Origin: Sphingobacteriaceae bacterium
GTDB taxonomy: Bacteria > Bacteroidota > Bacteroidia > B-17B0 > Aurantibacillaceae
Reading direction: 5' to 3'
NCBI GenBank assembly: GCA_947453445.1
Contig: CANGGP010000004.1
Span: 43,484-107,483 of the forward strand
Length of the DNA stretch: 64,000 bases
Shown piece after piece: positions 42,685 to 53,196 of this stretch (the first letter of the stretch is position 1; each line of letters opens with the position of its first letter). A program made the translations under genes and the position numbers. The notes under the pieces are model-generated. The model saw only the letters and a program-made list of their open reading frames with translations, had not been told where the DNA came from and made no database searches.

Positions 42685-44055
42685 ATGAAAGCTTGTAAAA
42701 ACATATTAGAAACCATTGGCAATACACCATTGGTAAGATTAAACCGCATTACAAAGGATTTACCTTGTGAGGTATATGCCAAAGTTGAAACCTTTAATCC
42801 CGGTAATTCAATCAAAGACCGCATGGCCATTAAAATGATTGAAGATGCCGAAAAAGACGGGCGCTTAAAACCGGGCGGCACCATTATTGAAGGAACCAGT
42901 GGTAATACCGGCATGGGCTTAGCCATTGGAGCGGTGATTAAAGGATACAAATGTATTTTTACCACCACCGATAAACAAAGCAAAGAAAAAGTAGATGCCT
43001 TGCGTGCCTTTGGTGCCAATGTAATTGTTTGTCCTACTGATGTTGAACCTGAAGATCCTCGCTCATACTATTCTGTTTCGTCGCGTTTGGTGAGTGAAAT
43101 CCCGAATGCTTGGAAACCCAACCAATACGATAATTTAAGTAATTCATTGGCGCATTACGAATCAACCGGACCGGAAATTTGGGAACAAACAGAAGGCAAA
43201 ATTACGCACTTGGTAGTTGGTGTTGGCACCGGCGGAACCATTTGTGGCACGGGTAAATATTTGAAAGAAAAAAATCCGAACATTAAAATATTAGGCATTG
43301 ATACCTATGGTTCTGTTTTTAAGAAATACAAGGAGACAGGCATCTTCGATAAAAACGAAATTTATCCATACATCACCGAAGGTATTGGTGAAGACTTTTT
43401 GCCTGCCAATGTTGATTTTAGTATCATCGATCATTTTGAAAAAGTAACCGATAAGGATGCTGCGGTGATGACCCGTCGTATTCCGCGTGAAGAAGCCATT
43501 TTTGCCGGTAACAGTGCAGGATCGGCAGTGGCCGGATTAATGCAAATGAAAAACATGTTTAAAAAAGGTGATGTTGTGGTTGTAATTTTTCACGATCACG
43601 GCACGCGTTATTTGGGTAAAATGTTTAATGAAGACTGGATGCGCGACCGCAATTTTATTGAGCCAAGTAAGCCCAAAGCCATTGATTTAGTGGCCAATCA
43701 TAAAAACCAAAAATTACTAACGGTTGATGCGCACAGCAGCATTAATGAGGCCTTGCTCTTGTTGAACAAATATAACATTTCACAATTACCGGTAACACAC
43801 AACAACGAATTTGTAGGTTCTTTAAACGACAATTATTTGTTCAACAAACTCATTGAAAACAACGAGATTAAAAAAGAACCTGTGATTAGTGTGATGCAAA
43901 CAGCCTTTCCGATCGTTTCTGAAAACACAAGTATTGAAGAAGTGAGTAAGTTGATTAACAAGGATAACAATGCTGTATTATTGCGCGACATGGGCGGTAA
44001 CATGCACATCATCACCAAACACGATATTATTGAGGCAGTGGCAAAGATGGCTTAA
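42685..44055 (+). CDS. Cystathionine beta-synthase (PLP domain plus CBS pair)
   Basis: IGNTPLVRLNRI, FNPGNSIKDRMAIKMIEDAE, EGTSGNTGMGLA, C-terminal CBS domains. Confidence 0.92.
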   Translation: MKACKNILETIGNTPLVRLNRITKDLPCEVYAKVETFNPGNSIKDRMAIKMIEDAEKDGRLKPGGTIIEGTSGNTGMGLAIGAVIKGYKCIFTTTDKQSKEKVDALRAFGANVIVCPTDVEPEDPRSYYSVSSRLVSEIPNAWKPNQYDNLSNSLAHYESTGPEIWEQTEGKITHLVVGVGTGGTICGTGKYLKEKNPNIKILGIDTYGSVFKKYKETGIFDKNEIYPYITEGIGEDFLPANVDFSIIDHFEKVTDKDAAVMTRRIPREEAIFAGNSAGSAVAGLMQMKNMFKKGDVVVVIFHDHGTRYLGKMFNEDWMRDRNFIEPSKPKAIDLVANHKNQKLLTVDAHSSINEALLLLNKYNISQLPVTHNNEFVGSLNDNYLFNKLIENNEIKKEPVISVMQTAFPIVSENTSIEEVSKLINKDNNAVLLRDMGGNMHIITKHDIIEAVAKMA

Positions 44056-44066
44056 GGTAATGTTAT

Positions 44067-44903
44067 TTAGTCTTTAATAAACTTTAGAATACCATTACCA
44101 TCTCGAGATTTAATTTCAATCAAATAGTAACCGGCTTTGAATGACAAGGTATTAACCTCAAGAACTGAATTTTCTGCAATGTTAGAAAACATTAAATTGC
44201 CATACATATCAATTATTCTAACATAACTTTTTTCCTGTACGTTTTTTACCTTAAGTTCTTGACTAGAAGAATTAAACAATAATTCAAAATTTGTCTTCAT
44301 TTCATCCTGATTATTTTGTATTCCCGTGCAATCGTTCAAAAACATTGTAAGCGAATTACTATAGGAACATGGCCCCATACTGATATTTATTGTAAAAACT
44401 GTTGTTGTTGTAAGATTTGCTACCACATTGCTCGAAGAAGATGTTAACAAAACATTTGAAGGGCTCCATGTATATTGTGGTACAAACCCCCAATTAGAAT
44501 TGGCAACAACTATATTTATTTGTGTTGGTGTGCTTGGTAATGTTTTACACAATTGATTAGAACCAACTAAAGAAAAAGTTGGTGTGTCGAATGCTATAAC
44601 AGTTTTTGATTCAATTGCACTTGAACCCTGCGAATTGGATGCTGAGCACATAATTGTATAAATCTGAGTTGAGGGATTAAAATCAATTTTAATTAATTGC
44701 GGATTCATAATCGTGACATTCGCCATTGGAATAACTGACCATGAAAATGTACTTGGTGAATTAGTAGCCGTTACGCTGAATACACTACTTGAAGACGGAT
44801 ATGCACAAACAGAGGAAGGTCCTACAATGGGATTTAATACAGGCGTTTGAGAGTAGAAAAATATGTGACATAGAATAAAAAACAGAAAACTAATTTTTTT
44901 CAT
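44067..44903 (-). CDS. T9SS sorting-domain secreted protein
   Basis: Signal peptide, PKD-like GPSSVCAYPSSSSVFSV, C-terminal SFKAGYYLIEIKSRDGNGILKFIKD. Confidence 0.82.
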   Translation of the reverse strand: MKKISFLFFILCHIFFYSQTPVLNPIVGPSSVCAYPSSSSVFSVTATNSPSTFSWSVIPMANVTIMNPQLIKIDFNPSTQIYTIMCSASNSQGSSAIESKTVIAFDTPTFSLVGSNQLCKTLPSTPTQINIVVANSNWGFVPQYTWSPSNVLLTSSSSNVVANLTTTTVFTINISMGPCSYSNSLTMFLNDCTGIQNNQDEMKTNFELLFNSSSQELKVKNVQEKSYVRIIDMYGNLMFSNIAENSVLEVNTLSFKAGYYLIEIKSRDGNGILKFIKD

Positions 44904-45038
44904 AACCTTAAAATTTATTTTTTAAAGTTAAGTTTAAGAAAACTAGAAACCCATCACAATGAGTAAATTGCCTCTAATACTTATTAAATTTAGTTCATAA
45001 ACAGTTTATTAATCAGGCTATTTTTTAAATGGCCGGAT

Positions 45039-45713
45039 TTAATCGACGATTAATGTTTTTAAAATAGTATCCGATTTATTGACATAAATTTTGTCTTGAT
45101 ACTGATGCGTTATTTCTGTATAAGAACTTGTGGGATTTAAATTTTCTGTCACCATCCACATTAAATCAGTTTCCTTTAAAGCGGCAACATTGTATACTTG
45201 GGGCAAAATGGTATCCAGTTGATTCAGTACTGTTAAGTCGATAATATAAATGTGCCAGCCAAGGTTATAAACACTTATTCTTTTGCGATTGGATACTGAG
45301 TTTTTTTTAATTCTAAATTTTACATAACCAAAAGGATTTGCAATAAAATCGTGTTTCACGTTTTTTTCAGATAATTTAAAAAAGCTCTCATCACTTGCGT
45401 GTTGCGGTGTTGAAAGTAAATTTAATTGATATCCTCTGCCAAAGTGTTTTCGAAAATACAATTGGTATTCACCTTTACTATCGGTAACAGTAGATGCCAC
45501 CGTTTTATATGAACGGTGACCACTTGTGATACCCCCTCCGGGCTTAAAGCGCTCTTCCTGAATTTCAATTTTTGCATCGGCGATTGGTTCGTTGGTACCC
45601 AATTCTAACACATGGCCATTCACGCTGCCATGTCCGAATTTTTGGCAAGCAGAATTGACAAAAAGTAAGATGACACTTAGTATGAAATAAAAACCAAAAA
45701 GTTTCTTTTTCAT
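45039..45713 (-). CDS. Carboxypeptidase-regulatory-like secreted lipoprotein
   Basis: Lipobox FVNSAC; GSVNGHVLELGTNEPIADAKIEIQEE. Confidence 0.75.
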   Translation of the reverse strand: MKKKLFGFYFILSVILLFVNSACQKFGHGSVNGHVLELGTNEPIADAKIEIQEERFKPGGGITSGHRSYKTVASTVTDSKGEYQLYFRKHFGRGYQLNLLSTPQHASDESFFKLSEKNVKHDFIANPFGYVKFRIKKNSVSNRKRISVYNLGWHIYIIDLTVLNQLDTILPQVYNVAALKETDLMWMVTENLNPTSSYTEITHQYQDKIYVNKSDTILKTLIVD

Positions 45714-45722
45714 GATATGGAA

Positions 45723-47432
45723 TTATTCTTTAATGAATTTTACCAATTGACTTGATTCCTTATTTTGAATCTCCAAATAATACAAGCCAGCATTCAATGT
45801 TTTTAATTCTAATTGCATTGTATCGGCATCGCTTTTTGTAAGAATACATGTTCTGCCTAACAGGTCTTTGATGCTAACAACACTGCCAATGGCAATGTGT
45901 TGAATGGTTAAGTTTGATTGCACCGGATTTGGAAAAACGGCGATGTGATTTTCCGACTGATCCAATCCTGAAATTCCGGTGGTATTATTATTTACAACAA
46001 GTTTATTTAATCCAGCTTTGGCAACAAAATTATTTTGACAAGGTGAACATTGTGATTTTAAGGTGTCCTTCATGACAATTGAATTATCGTAAAAGTAGCC
46101 CATCACATAATCGTTTCCGAAGGCATCGGCTGACAAACAATAAATCTCGTCATTTAATGCGCCACCTGCTGTTAGTGTACTCTTAATATTGCCTAAACTA
46201 TCTATTTTTGTTAAGAAAACATCGCTCGTTCCACTTTGGTCATTTAAAATGGTGTTCGAGCCCATCAACATTTGTGGCCCGCTAAAATTTCCGGCAATGC
46301 TCAATTCTTTTCCAAACGAAATGGCAGTACTTTTGTCATCATTGATAGAGCCAAATGACTTGATGTTCAACAAGACCCCATTTACGTCAAATTTGGCGTA
46401 AAACACATCGCTGCTGCTTCCTGTAGTATCAACATTGGCCAATTGAATGCCGCCATAATTTAAATACTTACCGCTAAAATGTCCGCTTAAATAAAAAGCC
46501 CCTTTATTATCAACTGTTACAGCCGAAGTTTGCATATTGCTTAAATTATTTGACAAAACTTTTGCCCACATCTCGTTACCGTTATTGTCGAGCATAGCAA
46601 TAAATGAAGCCACTCCGGCTGTTCCACGATACAAGGTATCATTTCCAAAAACAAAAGTTGGACTTTTAAAATAACCAGTTAAAAAAGCGTAGCCTTGCTT
46701 ATCGCATGCAACACTCAAGATGCGCTCATCGCCGTTTGATCCGTAAGCCTTTGCCCATTGTGTTTGACCATTGTAATTGTATTTAGCAACAAACACATCT
46801 TCCGACAATACAGCGGCCTTGAAATAATTACTTCCTGAAAACACAGCAGTGTCGCTAAAATAGCCGGCCAATACAATGCCATTGTTGGCATTTGACATGG
46901 CGGTTGGAATGGTGTGTGAGCTTAAATTATTTGAACAAGCCCACATAACACTGCCAAGTGAATTATACTTTGTAAGAAACATATTTCGTGTACCACCTGA
47001 TTGGGTTTTGGTGCTTTCGATAATAATATTTGGTCCGTCATAAAATCCACTGACATATATATTACCAGAGGCATCAGTGCAAATAGCGCCCGGATTATCC
47101 TTCCCCCATCCATGCATGCGTGAAACCCATTGAATTTTACCGCTTGGATTGTATTTGAGCACAAAAATATCTTCATCATTATACATACAATTGGTAAGCA
47201 TGTGCTCAATGGTGTTATCCATGTTAATTGACGTGCATTTGAAATATCCGGTCTCAATTACATTGCCTTGCGGGTCGGTGCTTAAACAATTTGGATTCGA
47301 TAAAATACAATATTGGTATTTCGACCACAACCAATCTTCATTTGTTGCTGTTGGAGGATTTACAATAACTTGTGAGATTGCTGTTCTGGCAGAAATAATC
47401 AAAGCAAATAAAATGACAACTTTTGTTTTCAT
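45723..47432 (-). CDS. SBBP-type repeat secreted protein with T9SS sorting domain
   Basis: Repeats such as AKAYGSNGDERILSVACDKQGYAFLTGYF; C-terminal VFPNPVQSNLTIQ...AGLYYLEIQNKESSQLVKFIKE. Confidence 0.87.
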   Translation of the reverse strand: MKTKVVILFALIISARTAISQVIVNPPTATNEDWLWSKYQYCILSNPNCLSTDPQGNVIETGYFKCTSINMDNTIEHMLTNCMYNDEDIFVLKYNPSGKIQWVSRMHGWGKDNPGAICTDASGNIYVSGFYDGPNIIIESTKTQSGGTRNMFLTKYNSLGSVMWACSNNLSSHTIPTAMSNANNGIVLAGYFSDTAVFSGSNYFKAAVLSEDVFVAKYNYNGQTQWAKAYGSNGDERILSVACDKQGYAFLTGYFKSPTFVFGNDTLYRGTAGVASFIAMLDNNGNEMWAKVLSNNLSNMQTSAVTVDNKGAFYLSGHFSGKYLNYGGIQLANVDTTGSSSDVFYAKFDVNGVLLNIKSFGSINDDKSTAISFGKELSIAGNFSGPQMLMGSNTILNDQSGTSDVFLTKIDSLGNIKSTLTAGGALNDEIYCLSADAFGNDYVMGYFYDNSIVMKDTLKSQCSPCQNNFVAKAGLNKLVVNNNTTGISGLDQSENHIAVFPNPVQSNLTIQHIAIGSVVSIKDLLGRTCILTKSDADTMQLELKTLNAGLYYLEIQNKESSQLVKFIKE

Positions 47433-47498
47433 GATGGGTTGTTTTGGTTTTATAAAAATAGCAAAAAAAAACTATTCTGCAATTCTAACTTAGTAAAA

Positions 47499-48554
47499 TC
47501 ACCAGCTATAGGTTAAACCAATCATGTTTGAATTACCCGGAAAAGCAATTTTTGTAAAGGCATAGGAGAAAGAAAAATGTTTCAGTTTTAATCCAAATCC
47601 TATACTTAAACCATTTACTCCTCTTCTTTCGGGCAAAGTCATTTCGGCTTGGCGACGAATATTATAAGCGAACCTTAAATTAAAATTCTTGCTCATCACT
47701 ATTTCTGTGCCAATCACAAAATGCCTCAAAAAATTTCCTCCTTGGGAGGCAAATCTTGCCCCAAATTTTTGAAAGCCGGTTGAATCTTTTGGTGTGTCGC
47801 CGGTTGTTAAAACTGAGTTTTTACCCGTGGTGTCAACCGGACTAACATATTTTAAATTCCATTTCAACAATTGGTCGTATACCATAAAAAATTTAAATGG
47901 CGCTTTCGAAGGTTTATAACTAAATCCTAATTGCACAGTTTGCGGCAACGACTCTTTGGCGCCATTACTGGTATAGGGCTTCCAAATAAAGCCAACATTT
48001 TTGGCCAATAAACTGGCGGTAAAGTTCTTTTTGTTATGATAAGTGATGCCAAAATCGATGGCATTGCCAAATGATTTATATACATCGTACTGCGAAATGA
48101 TGGTCTTTAAACAGAGGCCGATGTTAAACATGGAGTCTGCCATGGCTTTTGCAAAGGCAAGATTCATTGAATAATCATTGGCTCTAAAACTATTGGTTTT
48201 GTTACCCAATTCATCATATCCATCGAATTTACCATAATTAAACGCCTGCATGCTAAAGGCCGCAGTGCCTGTTTGTTTTATTTGACGGGCATAAGAGAGG
48301 TAATACAGATTGATATCCCCTACGTAATTGCAATAATTAAAGGCCGCTTGTTTATCCATTGTAGGATTTAACAAGGAGGGATTGGAATACACCAAATTCA
48401 AATCATTACCCCACAAGGCCATGCTATTGCCGCCATTAGCCGCTGTGCGGGCTGTCATGGGTAAATCTAAGAAACGGTAAGATTTACTACCGCCAATTTG
48501 TGATTTGGAAGCTGTTGAAATAAGCAATATGAACAAGAGACTTAACTTTTTCAC
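47499..48554 (-). CDS. porQ: Type IX secretion system protein PorQ
   Basis: SKSYRFLDLPMTARTAANGGNSMALWGNDLNLVYSNPSLLNPTMDKQAAFNYCNYVGDI, beta-barrel C-terminus. Confidence 0.87.
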   Translation of the reverse strand: MKKLSLLFILLISTASKSQIGGSKSYRFLDLPMTARTAANGGNSMALWGNDLNLVYSNPSLLNPTMDKQAAFNYCNYVGDINLYYLSYARQIKQTGTAAFSMQAFNYGKFDGYDELGNKTNSFRANDYSMNLAFAKAMADSMFNIGLCLKTIISQYDVYKSFGNAIDFGITYHNKKNFTASLLAKNVGFIWKPYTSNGAKESLPQTVQLGFSYKPSKAPFKFFMVYDQLLKWNLKYVSPVDTTGKNSVLTTGDTPKDSTGFQKFGARFASQGGNFLRHFVIGTEIVMSKNFNLRFAYNIRRQAEMTLPERRGVNGLSIGFGLKLKHFSFSYAFTKIAFPGNSNMIGLTYSW

Positions 48555-48590
48555 GCGAGTATAACGCCAAAGTTAAAATATTATTGCCGT

Positions 48591-49304
48591 TTACAAACTC
48601 ATCATGTCTTTTAATTTTACCGCTTGTCGACGCGAAATCTCAATTTCCTTACCATCCTTTAATTTCACGTTTAAGCCCCCGTTAAACCAGGTTTCGATAC
48701 CGGCGATGTAACTTAGGTTAATCATATGTTTTCGGCTGGCTCTAAAAAACTGCTTTTCGTTTAATCGGGTTTCAAGGCTATTTAAGCTGCGTAAGATGAG
48801 TGGCTTAAAGTTTTCGAAGTAAACGCGTACGTAATTGCCTTCCGACTCAAACAAACGTATGTCAGAAAGACGAACAAACCAACACTTATCACCATCCTTG
48901 ATAAAAACCATGTCCTTTTCGCTTAAAGGACTATTGTTTTCGAGTTTGTTGGCAGTTTCCTTAATCGATAACTTTTTAATTGTTTCACTCAGGCGTTCGG
49001 GTTGAACAGGTTTTAAAAGATAATCAAATGCGTTTAGCTCAAAGGCTTTAATGGCGTGTTCATCATATGCTGTTACGAATACCACATCTATGGTTCCTGA
49101 AATTTCTTCCACCAATTCTAAACCACTTTTTCCGGGCATATGAATATCACAAAAAATGATATCGGGTTTTAGTTCATTGATTTTTTCCTTTGCCTGGGTT
49201 GCATCAACACATTCGGCAATGATCTCAATTTCTTTGTGTTCGGCTAATAAATTTTTTAGCTCTTGTCGCGCTAAACGTTCATCATCAATGATTATGGCTT
49301 TCAT
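48591..49304 (-). CDS. LytTR-family response regulator
   Basis: KAIIIDDERLARQEL...CDIHMPGKSGLELVE...AFELNAFDYLLKPV plus LytTR domain RASRKHMINLSYI. Confidence 0.95.
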   Translation of the reverse strand: MKAIIIDDERLARQELKNLLAEHKEIEIIAECVDATQAKEKINELKPDIIFCDIHMPGKSGLELVEEISGTIDVVFVTAYDEHAIKAFELNAFDYLLKPVQPERLSETIKKLSIKETANKLENNSPLSEKDMVFIKDGDKCWFVRLSDIRLFESEGNYVRVYFENFKPLILRSLNSLETRLNEKQFFRASRKHMINLSYIAGIETWFNGGLNVKLKDGKEIEISRRQAVKLKDMMSL

Positions 49305-49426
49305 ATAAAATACCTTTGTACAAAGCTATTTACTCTTAAACAAATAACATAAGCCTTTACATTTAAAATCAACCACTGACACCAATTTTTGACAATTCAT
49401 CATCCTTAAATTAAAGATTGTAAGAT

Positions 49427-50491
49427 TTAGGACTTGGCAATAGGGATACTGATTTGAACAAAAACCTCGTTCCCCGACTCTCCTATAGAGATCTTACTTT
49501 GTTTCCCATATAACAATTCCAAGCGTTGCAAAGAATTTTTAAACCCTACACCGGTCAAGGGCTTATCATTCGATAATTTGCCGGTATTGGCCACCGAAAT
49601 ATATAATTCATCGGAACGTTTTTCGGCAATTACAGTAATTTTACCAATGCCCGGCCACTTCGAAATACCATGTTTTATGGCGTTTTCAACCTGTGTTTGA
49701 ATAATAAAAGGCGGTATTAAACACTCCCCTGCTTCAGCGCTAATCAATAATTCATAGTTGAGGCGTTCTTCATAGCGAATTTTTTCAAGCTGAAGATAAT
49801 CACATACCAAATTGATTTCATCTTTAAGTGCGATTTCAGGGCTTTTATCAATCAGCAAAGTGTTTCTTAAAATATTCGATAATTGCGTAACCGCCACTTT
49901 TGCCTTATCTGGATTTTCGTCAATTAAGGCCCTGATGCTATTCATGCAATTAAAAATAAAGTGGGGATTTAACTGTGCTTTTAAATTATTTAACTCCGAT
50001 TCCTTGCTGGCCGCTAAATAACGAAGCGCATTAATTTCGGAGCGCTTGTAATTTTGAAAATAATGGAAACCAAAATAAATCACATTCCAAATGGCAAACA
50101 CCACTGAAAAATTAATGACCAACTCGGTGATGTTCACCAAATTTAATTTCACAATGGATAAGCCCATTGTTTTTAGAAGTAAGATGTCGATGATAAAATA
50201 CAAGGAGCCGTTTAAAAAACTAAACACTACAACCGCCAGTAATTGGGTTGGGATATTGTATTTAAACAAATCGAGTCGTTTAATAAACAATCGGTAAAAA
50301 TGTGAGATGGCAATACCCGTTGGTAACATTAAAAAATACACCACGTACTCCCTAAAATCGGGTTCGGCATTTAATCCAAAAAAAAGTGAATTGATTAAAA
50401 TATAAAATGCCCAACCTAAAACTTGGCAATACCAATATATTTGAAGTCTATTGAGCGACAAAGGATTTTTTTGAACGAATGTAACAATCAA
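49427..50491 (-). CDS. LytS-like sensor histidine kinase (His_kinase family)
   Basis: LKAQLNPHFIFNCMNSIRALI; IPPFIIQTQVENAIKHGI. Confidence 0.94.
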   Translation of the reverse strand: MIVTFVQKNPLSLNRLQIYWYCQVLGWAFYILINSLFFGLNAEPDFREYVVYFLMLPTGIAISHFYRLFIKRLDLFKYNIPTQLLAVVVFSFLNGSLYFIIDILLLKTMGLSIVKLNLVNITELVINFSVVFAIWNVIYFGFHYFQNYKRSEINALRYLAASKESELNNLKAQLNPHFIFNCMNSIRALIDENPDKAKVAVTQLSNILRNTLLIDKSPEIALKDEINLVCDYLQLEKIRYEERLNYELLISAEAGECLIPPFIIQTQVENAIKHGISKWPGIGKITVIAEKRSDELYISVANTGKLSNDKPLTGVGFKNSLQRLELLYGKQSKISIGESGNEVFVQISIPIAKS

Positions 50492-51822
50492 TTATTGATT
50501 GTCCAATCGTTATCGAATTGACATTTGTAATCGGGATCCAATTTGATATAGGTTATTTTTGAACGCCTTTTAATCCAAAGTTTTAAATCACTTTTATTTT
50601 TTTCTCTGGTGGCCATTTGCATCAAACGCTGGTAATCGTCTTTTAAATTGGCTTTATGTGGATCGATGCGGTTTTTTAATTTCACAATTCTGAAAGCCGG
50701 ATGCCCATCGCGTTCTGAAAACTGCATGGGTTTCGACACATCATTCACCTTCATACTATTGAGGGTTACCACAAAATTTTGATCTATTTGAATTAAATCC
50801 TCATTATCGAATTTGGTGCTTGCTGTTACAGGATTTACCATTAAGCCATTGTTTTGCTTGGTATCAACATCATCACTAAATTTCTTAACAGCCTCTTCAA
50901 ATGTTATTTTACCTTCAGTAATAGCAGTATGAATTGAATCCAATTGTTTTTTTGCGCGAATAAAATCCTCATTGGTCATCTTCGGCATAATGAGTATATG
51001 CCTTAAATCGAGCAATTCACCCCGACGTTCAACCAATTCAATAAAATGGTAGCCAAACATCGATTCAAAAACATTTGAAATTTCACCTTTCTTTAATCGA
51101 AATGCAACTGCTTCAAAGCTAGGATCCATCATGTTTTTAGCCACATTGTTAATCAAACCTCCGTCTTTTGCCGAACCCGGGTCTTCGCTGTACAAACGGG
51201 CCATGATACTCATGCTGCTCTTTCCGCTGATGACGCGCTCACGGTATGATTCTAATAATTCCTTCGCTTCCTTTTTGGCATCTGCACTAAATTTGGGTTT
51301 TTTCACCAATTGCTGTAATTCAACTTCAGAATTAATATACGGTAAACTATCTTGTGGTAATGAATGATAAAAATTTCGAATTTCGGCCGGGGTTAATTTC
51401 GATTCAGAGGTTATATGTCCGTTCATTTTTTCGGCCAATAAACGCTCATGGACTTCGCTTCGCATTTCATCTTTTAAAACATTGGTACGCTTACCGTAAA
51501 AACGTTCGAGTTTTTCCTCACTGCCAAATTGCTGAATAAAATGCGCCATGCGTCGGTTCAACTCAGTTTCAACTTCTGCATCAGTAACAGTAATACTATC
51601 ACGTTCGGCTTGTGCGATTAATAATTTTTGAAACACCAACATCTCAAATGTTTTGCATTTATCAGGCACCCCATACTCAGTTTCTTGCTCTAACATTGCG
51701 TTTTGCAAATCACTTAATAAAATAGGGGATTTGCCTACAACACCAATCACCTTGTCAATCACCTGACTTTGTGAAAAACCCAATTGCGACAATAAAATCA
51801 AAAGCAGGCAGATTTTTTTCAT
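50488..51822 (-). CDS. SurA-like peptidylprolyl isomerase
   Basis: DKVIGVVGKSPILLSDL N-terminus; two parvulin-like regions (YSEDPGSAKDGGLINNVAKNMMDPSFEAVAF; DLRHILIMPKMTNEDFIRAKKQLDSI). Confidence 0.9.
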   Translation of the reverse strand: MKKICLLLILLSQLGFSQSQVIDKVIGVVGKSPILLSDLQNAMLEQETEYGVPDKCKTFEMLVFQKLLIAQAERDSITVTDAEVETELNRRMAHFIQQFGSEEKLERFYGKRTNVLKDEMRSEVHERLLAEKMNGHITSESKLTPAEIRNFYHSLPQDSLPYINSEVELQQLVKKPKFSADAKKEAKELLESYRERVISGKSSMSIMARLYSEDPGSAKDGGLINNVAKNMMDPSFEAVAFRLKKGEISNVFESMFGYHFIELVERRGELLDLRHILIMPKMTNEDFIRAKKQLDSIHTAITEGKITFEEAVKKFSDDVDTKQNNGLMVNPVTASTKFDNEDLIQIDQNFVVTLNSMKVNDVSKPMQFSERDGHPAFRIVKLKNRIDPHKANLKDDYQRLMQMATREKNKSDLKLWIKRRSKITYIKLDPDYKCQFDNDWTINN

Positions 51823-51885
51823 TGCGGTAAATTTAATTATTAATTAAGCGAAAGCTGGTGTTTATTTCTTAAAAAAGCTTAACAA

Positions 51886-52188
51886 TCACCTTTTAATTTC
51901 AAAGGTTTGGTATCCCATTAATTCCTGCTCTTCGGCATTCACTTCAGTAACATCGGCCCATCGCGGTCCCACATAACACCATTCAATAAATTGATTGATA
52001 GATTCTTCTTTACCTTCAACATGAATCAGCACAGTTTCGTCGAAGCTGTTTTTAACGAAACCGGTTAAATCTAATTGATGCGCCTTGGCCTGTGCATTAA
52101 AGCGATATCCTACGCCTTGCACCTTGCCTTTCACAACTATTTTGTAACTGTGTCGACGAATTTCAGGTTTCTGTTTAGTTGTTTTCAA
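51886..52188 (-). CDS. Acylphosphatase
   Basis: YKIVVKGKVQGVGYRFNAQAKAHQLDLTGFVKNSFDETVLIHVEG. Confidence 0.92.
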   Translation of the reverse strand: MKTTKQKPEIRRHSYKIVVKGKVQGVGYRFNAQAKAHQLDLTGFVKNSFDETVLIHVEGKEESINQFIEWCYVGPRWADVTEVNAEEQELMGYQTFEIKR

Positions 52189-52254
52189 TAGAAAGTTTTA
52201 AGCCACGAAAGTAAAAATAATTATCATTCCATTAAAAAACAGATATTTGTATAC

Positions 52255-53166
52255 ATGACAATCGATACCAACGAACTCAGCAGTTTTAAAAAACTCGAAC
52301 TTCTTTCAAAAAAAGTTGTTGAAGGTTTTATTACAGGTTTGCACAAAAGTCCCTTTCACGGCTTTTCGGTTGAATTTGCTGAACATCGTCTATACAACAA
52401 CGGCCAAAGCACGCGCCACATCGATTGGAAGTTATTTGCCCGTAGCGATAAATTATTTGTAAAACGTTATGAGGAAGAAACCAATTTACGTTGTCAGATC
52501 ATTATCGACACATCTTCAAGCATGTTGTTTCCGAAAGATGCCAAAAACAACAAACTTAGCTTTAGTATTTATGCCGCCGCTGCTTTGTGCGAATTATTAA
52601 AACAACAACGCGATGCATTTGGACTCACCTTGTTTGATGCCGATATCACCAAACACCTTGCTGCAAAAGGTTCACCCATGCAACAAAAATTGGTGTTAAA
52701 TGAATTATCAGAATTACTTGACAGTAAGCATGAAAAACACATTACATCTGCCGCCAATGCATTAAATCAAATTGCGGAAATTATTCACCAACGCTCATTG
52801 GTTGTTATTTTCAGCGACATGTTTGAGAGCAATACCAATAACGACGAATTGTTTTCTGCTTTACAACATTTAAAATACCGCAAACATGAAGTGGTATTAT
52901 TTCATGTGACCGACATGGCGCAAGAAATAGATTTTAAATTCGACAACCGGCCTTACCACTTTATTGATATGGAAAGCGGTGAAGAGATAAAACTCAATCC
53001 CACCGAAATTAAACAACAATACCTTGAATCAATGACGAAGTTTAGAGAAGAATTGGTTCAAAAATGTGGCATGTATCAAATCGATTTGATTGAAGCCGAT
53101 ATAAACAAAGGATTTGACAATGTGCTTTACACTTATTTGGTTAAACGTCACAAAATGATGAAGTAA
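52255..53166 (+). CDS. DUF58 domain protein (VWA-like)
   Basis: GLHKSPFHGFSVEFAEHRLYNNGQSTRHIDWKLFARSDKLFVKRYEEETN; IIIDTSSSM. Confidence 0.92.
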   Translation: MTIDTNELSSFKKLELLSKKVVEGFITGLHKSPFHGFSVEFAEHRLYNNGQSTRHIDWKLFARSDKLFVKRYEEETNLRCQIIIDTSSSMLFPKDAKNNKLSFSIYAAAALCELLKQQRDAFGLTLFDADITKHLAAKGSPMQQKLVLNELSELLDSKHEKHITSAANALNQIAEIIHQRSLVVIFSDMFESNTNNDELFSALQHLKYRKHEVVLFHVTDMAQEIDFKFDNRPYHFIDMESGEEIKLNPTEIKQQYLESMTKFREELVQKCGMYQIDLIEADINKGFDNVLYTYLVKRHKMMK

Positions 53167-53196
53167 TTTTCTATCGAAGCTATATTCTCAAACAAA

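Noticed and set aside
52255-53166. DUF58 gene as part of a MoxR/Bat defense- or stress-type operon
   Set aside because: No MoxR ATPase, BatA/B or BatD next to it in the window; neighbors are acylphosphatase and ApbE
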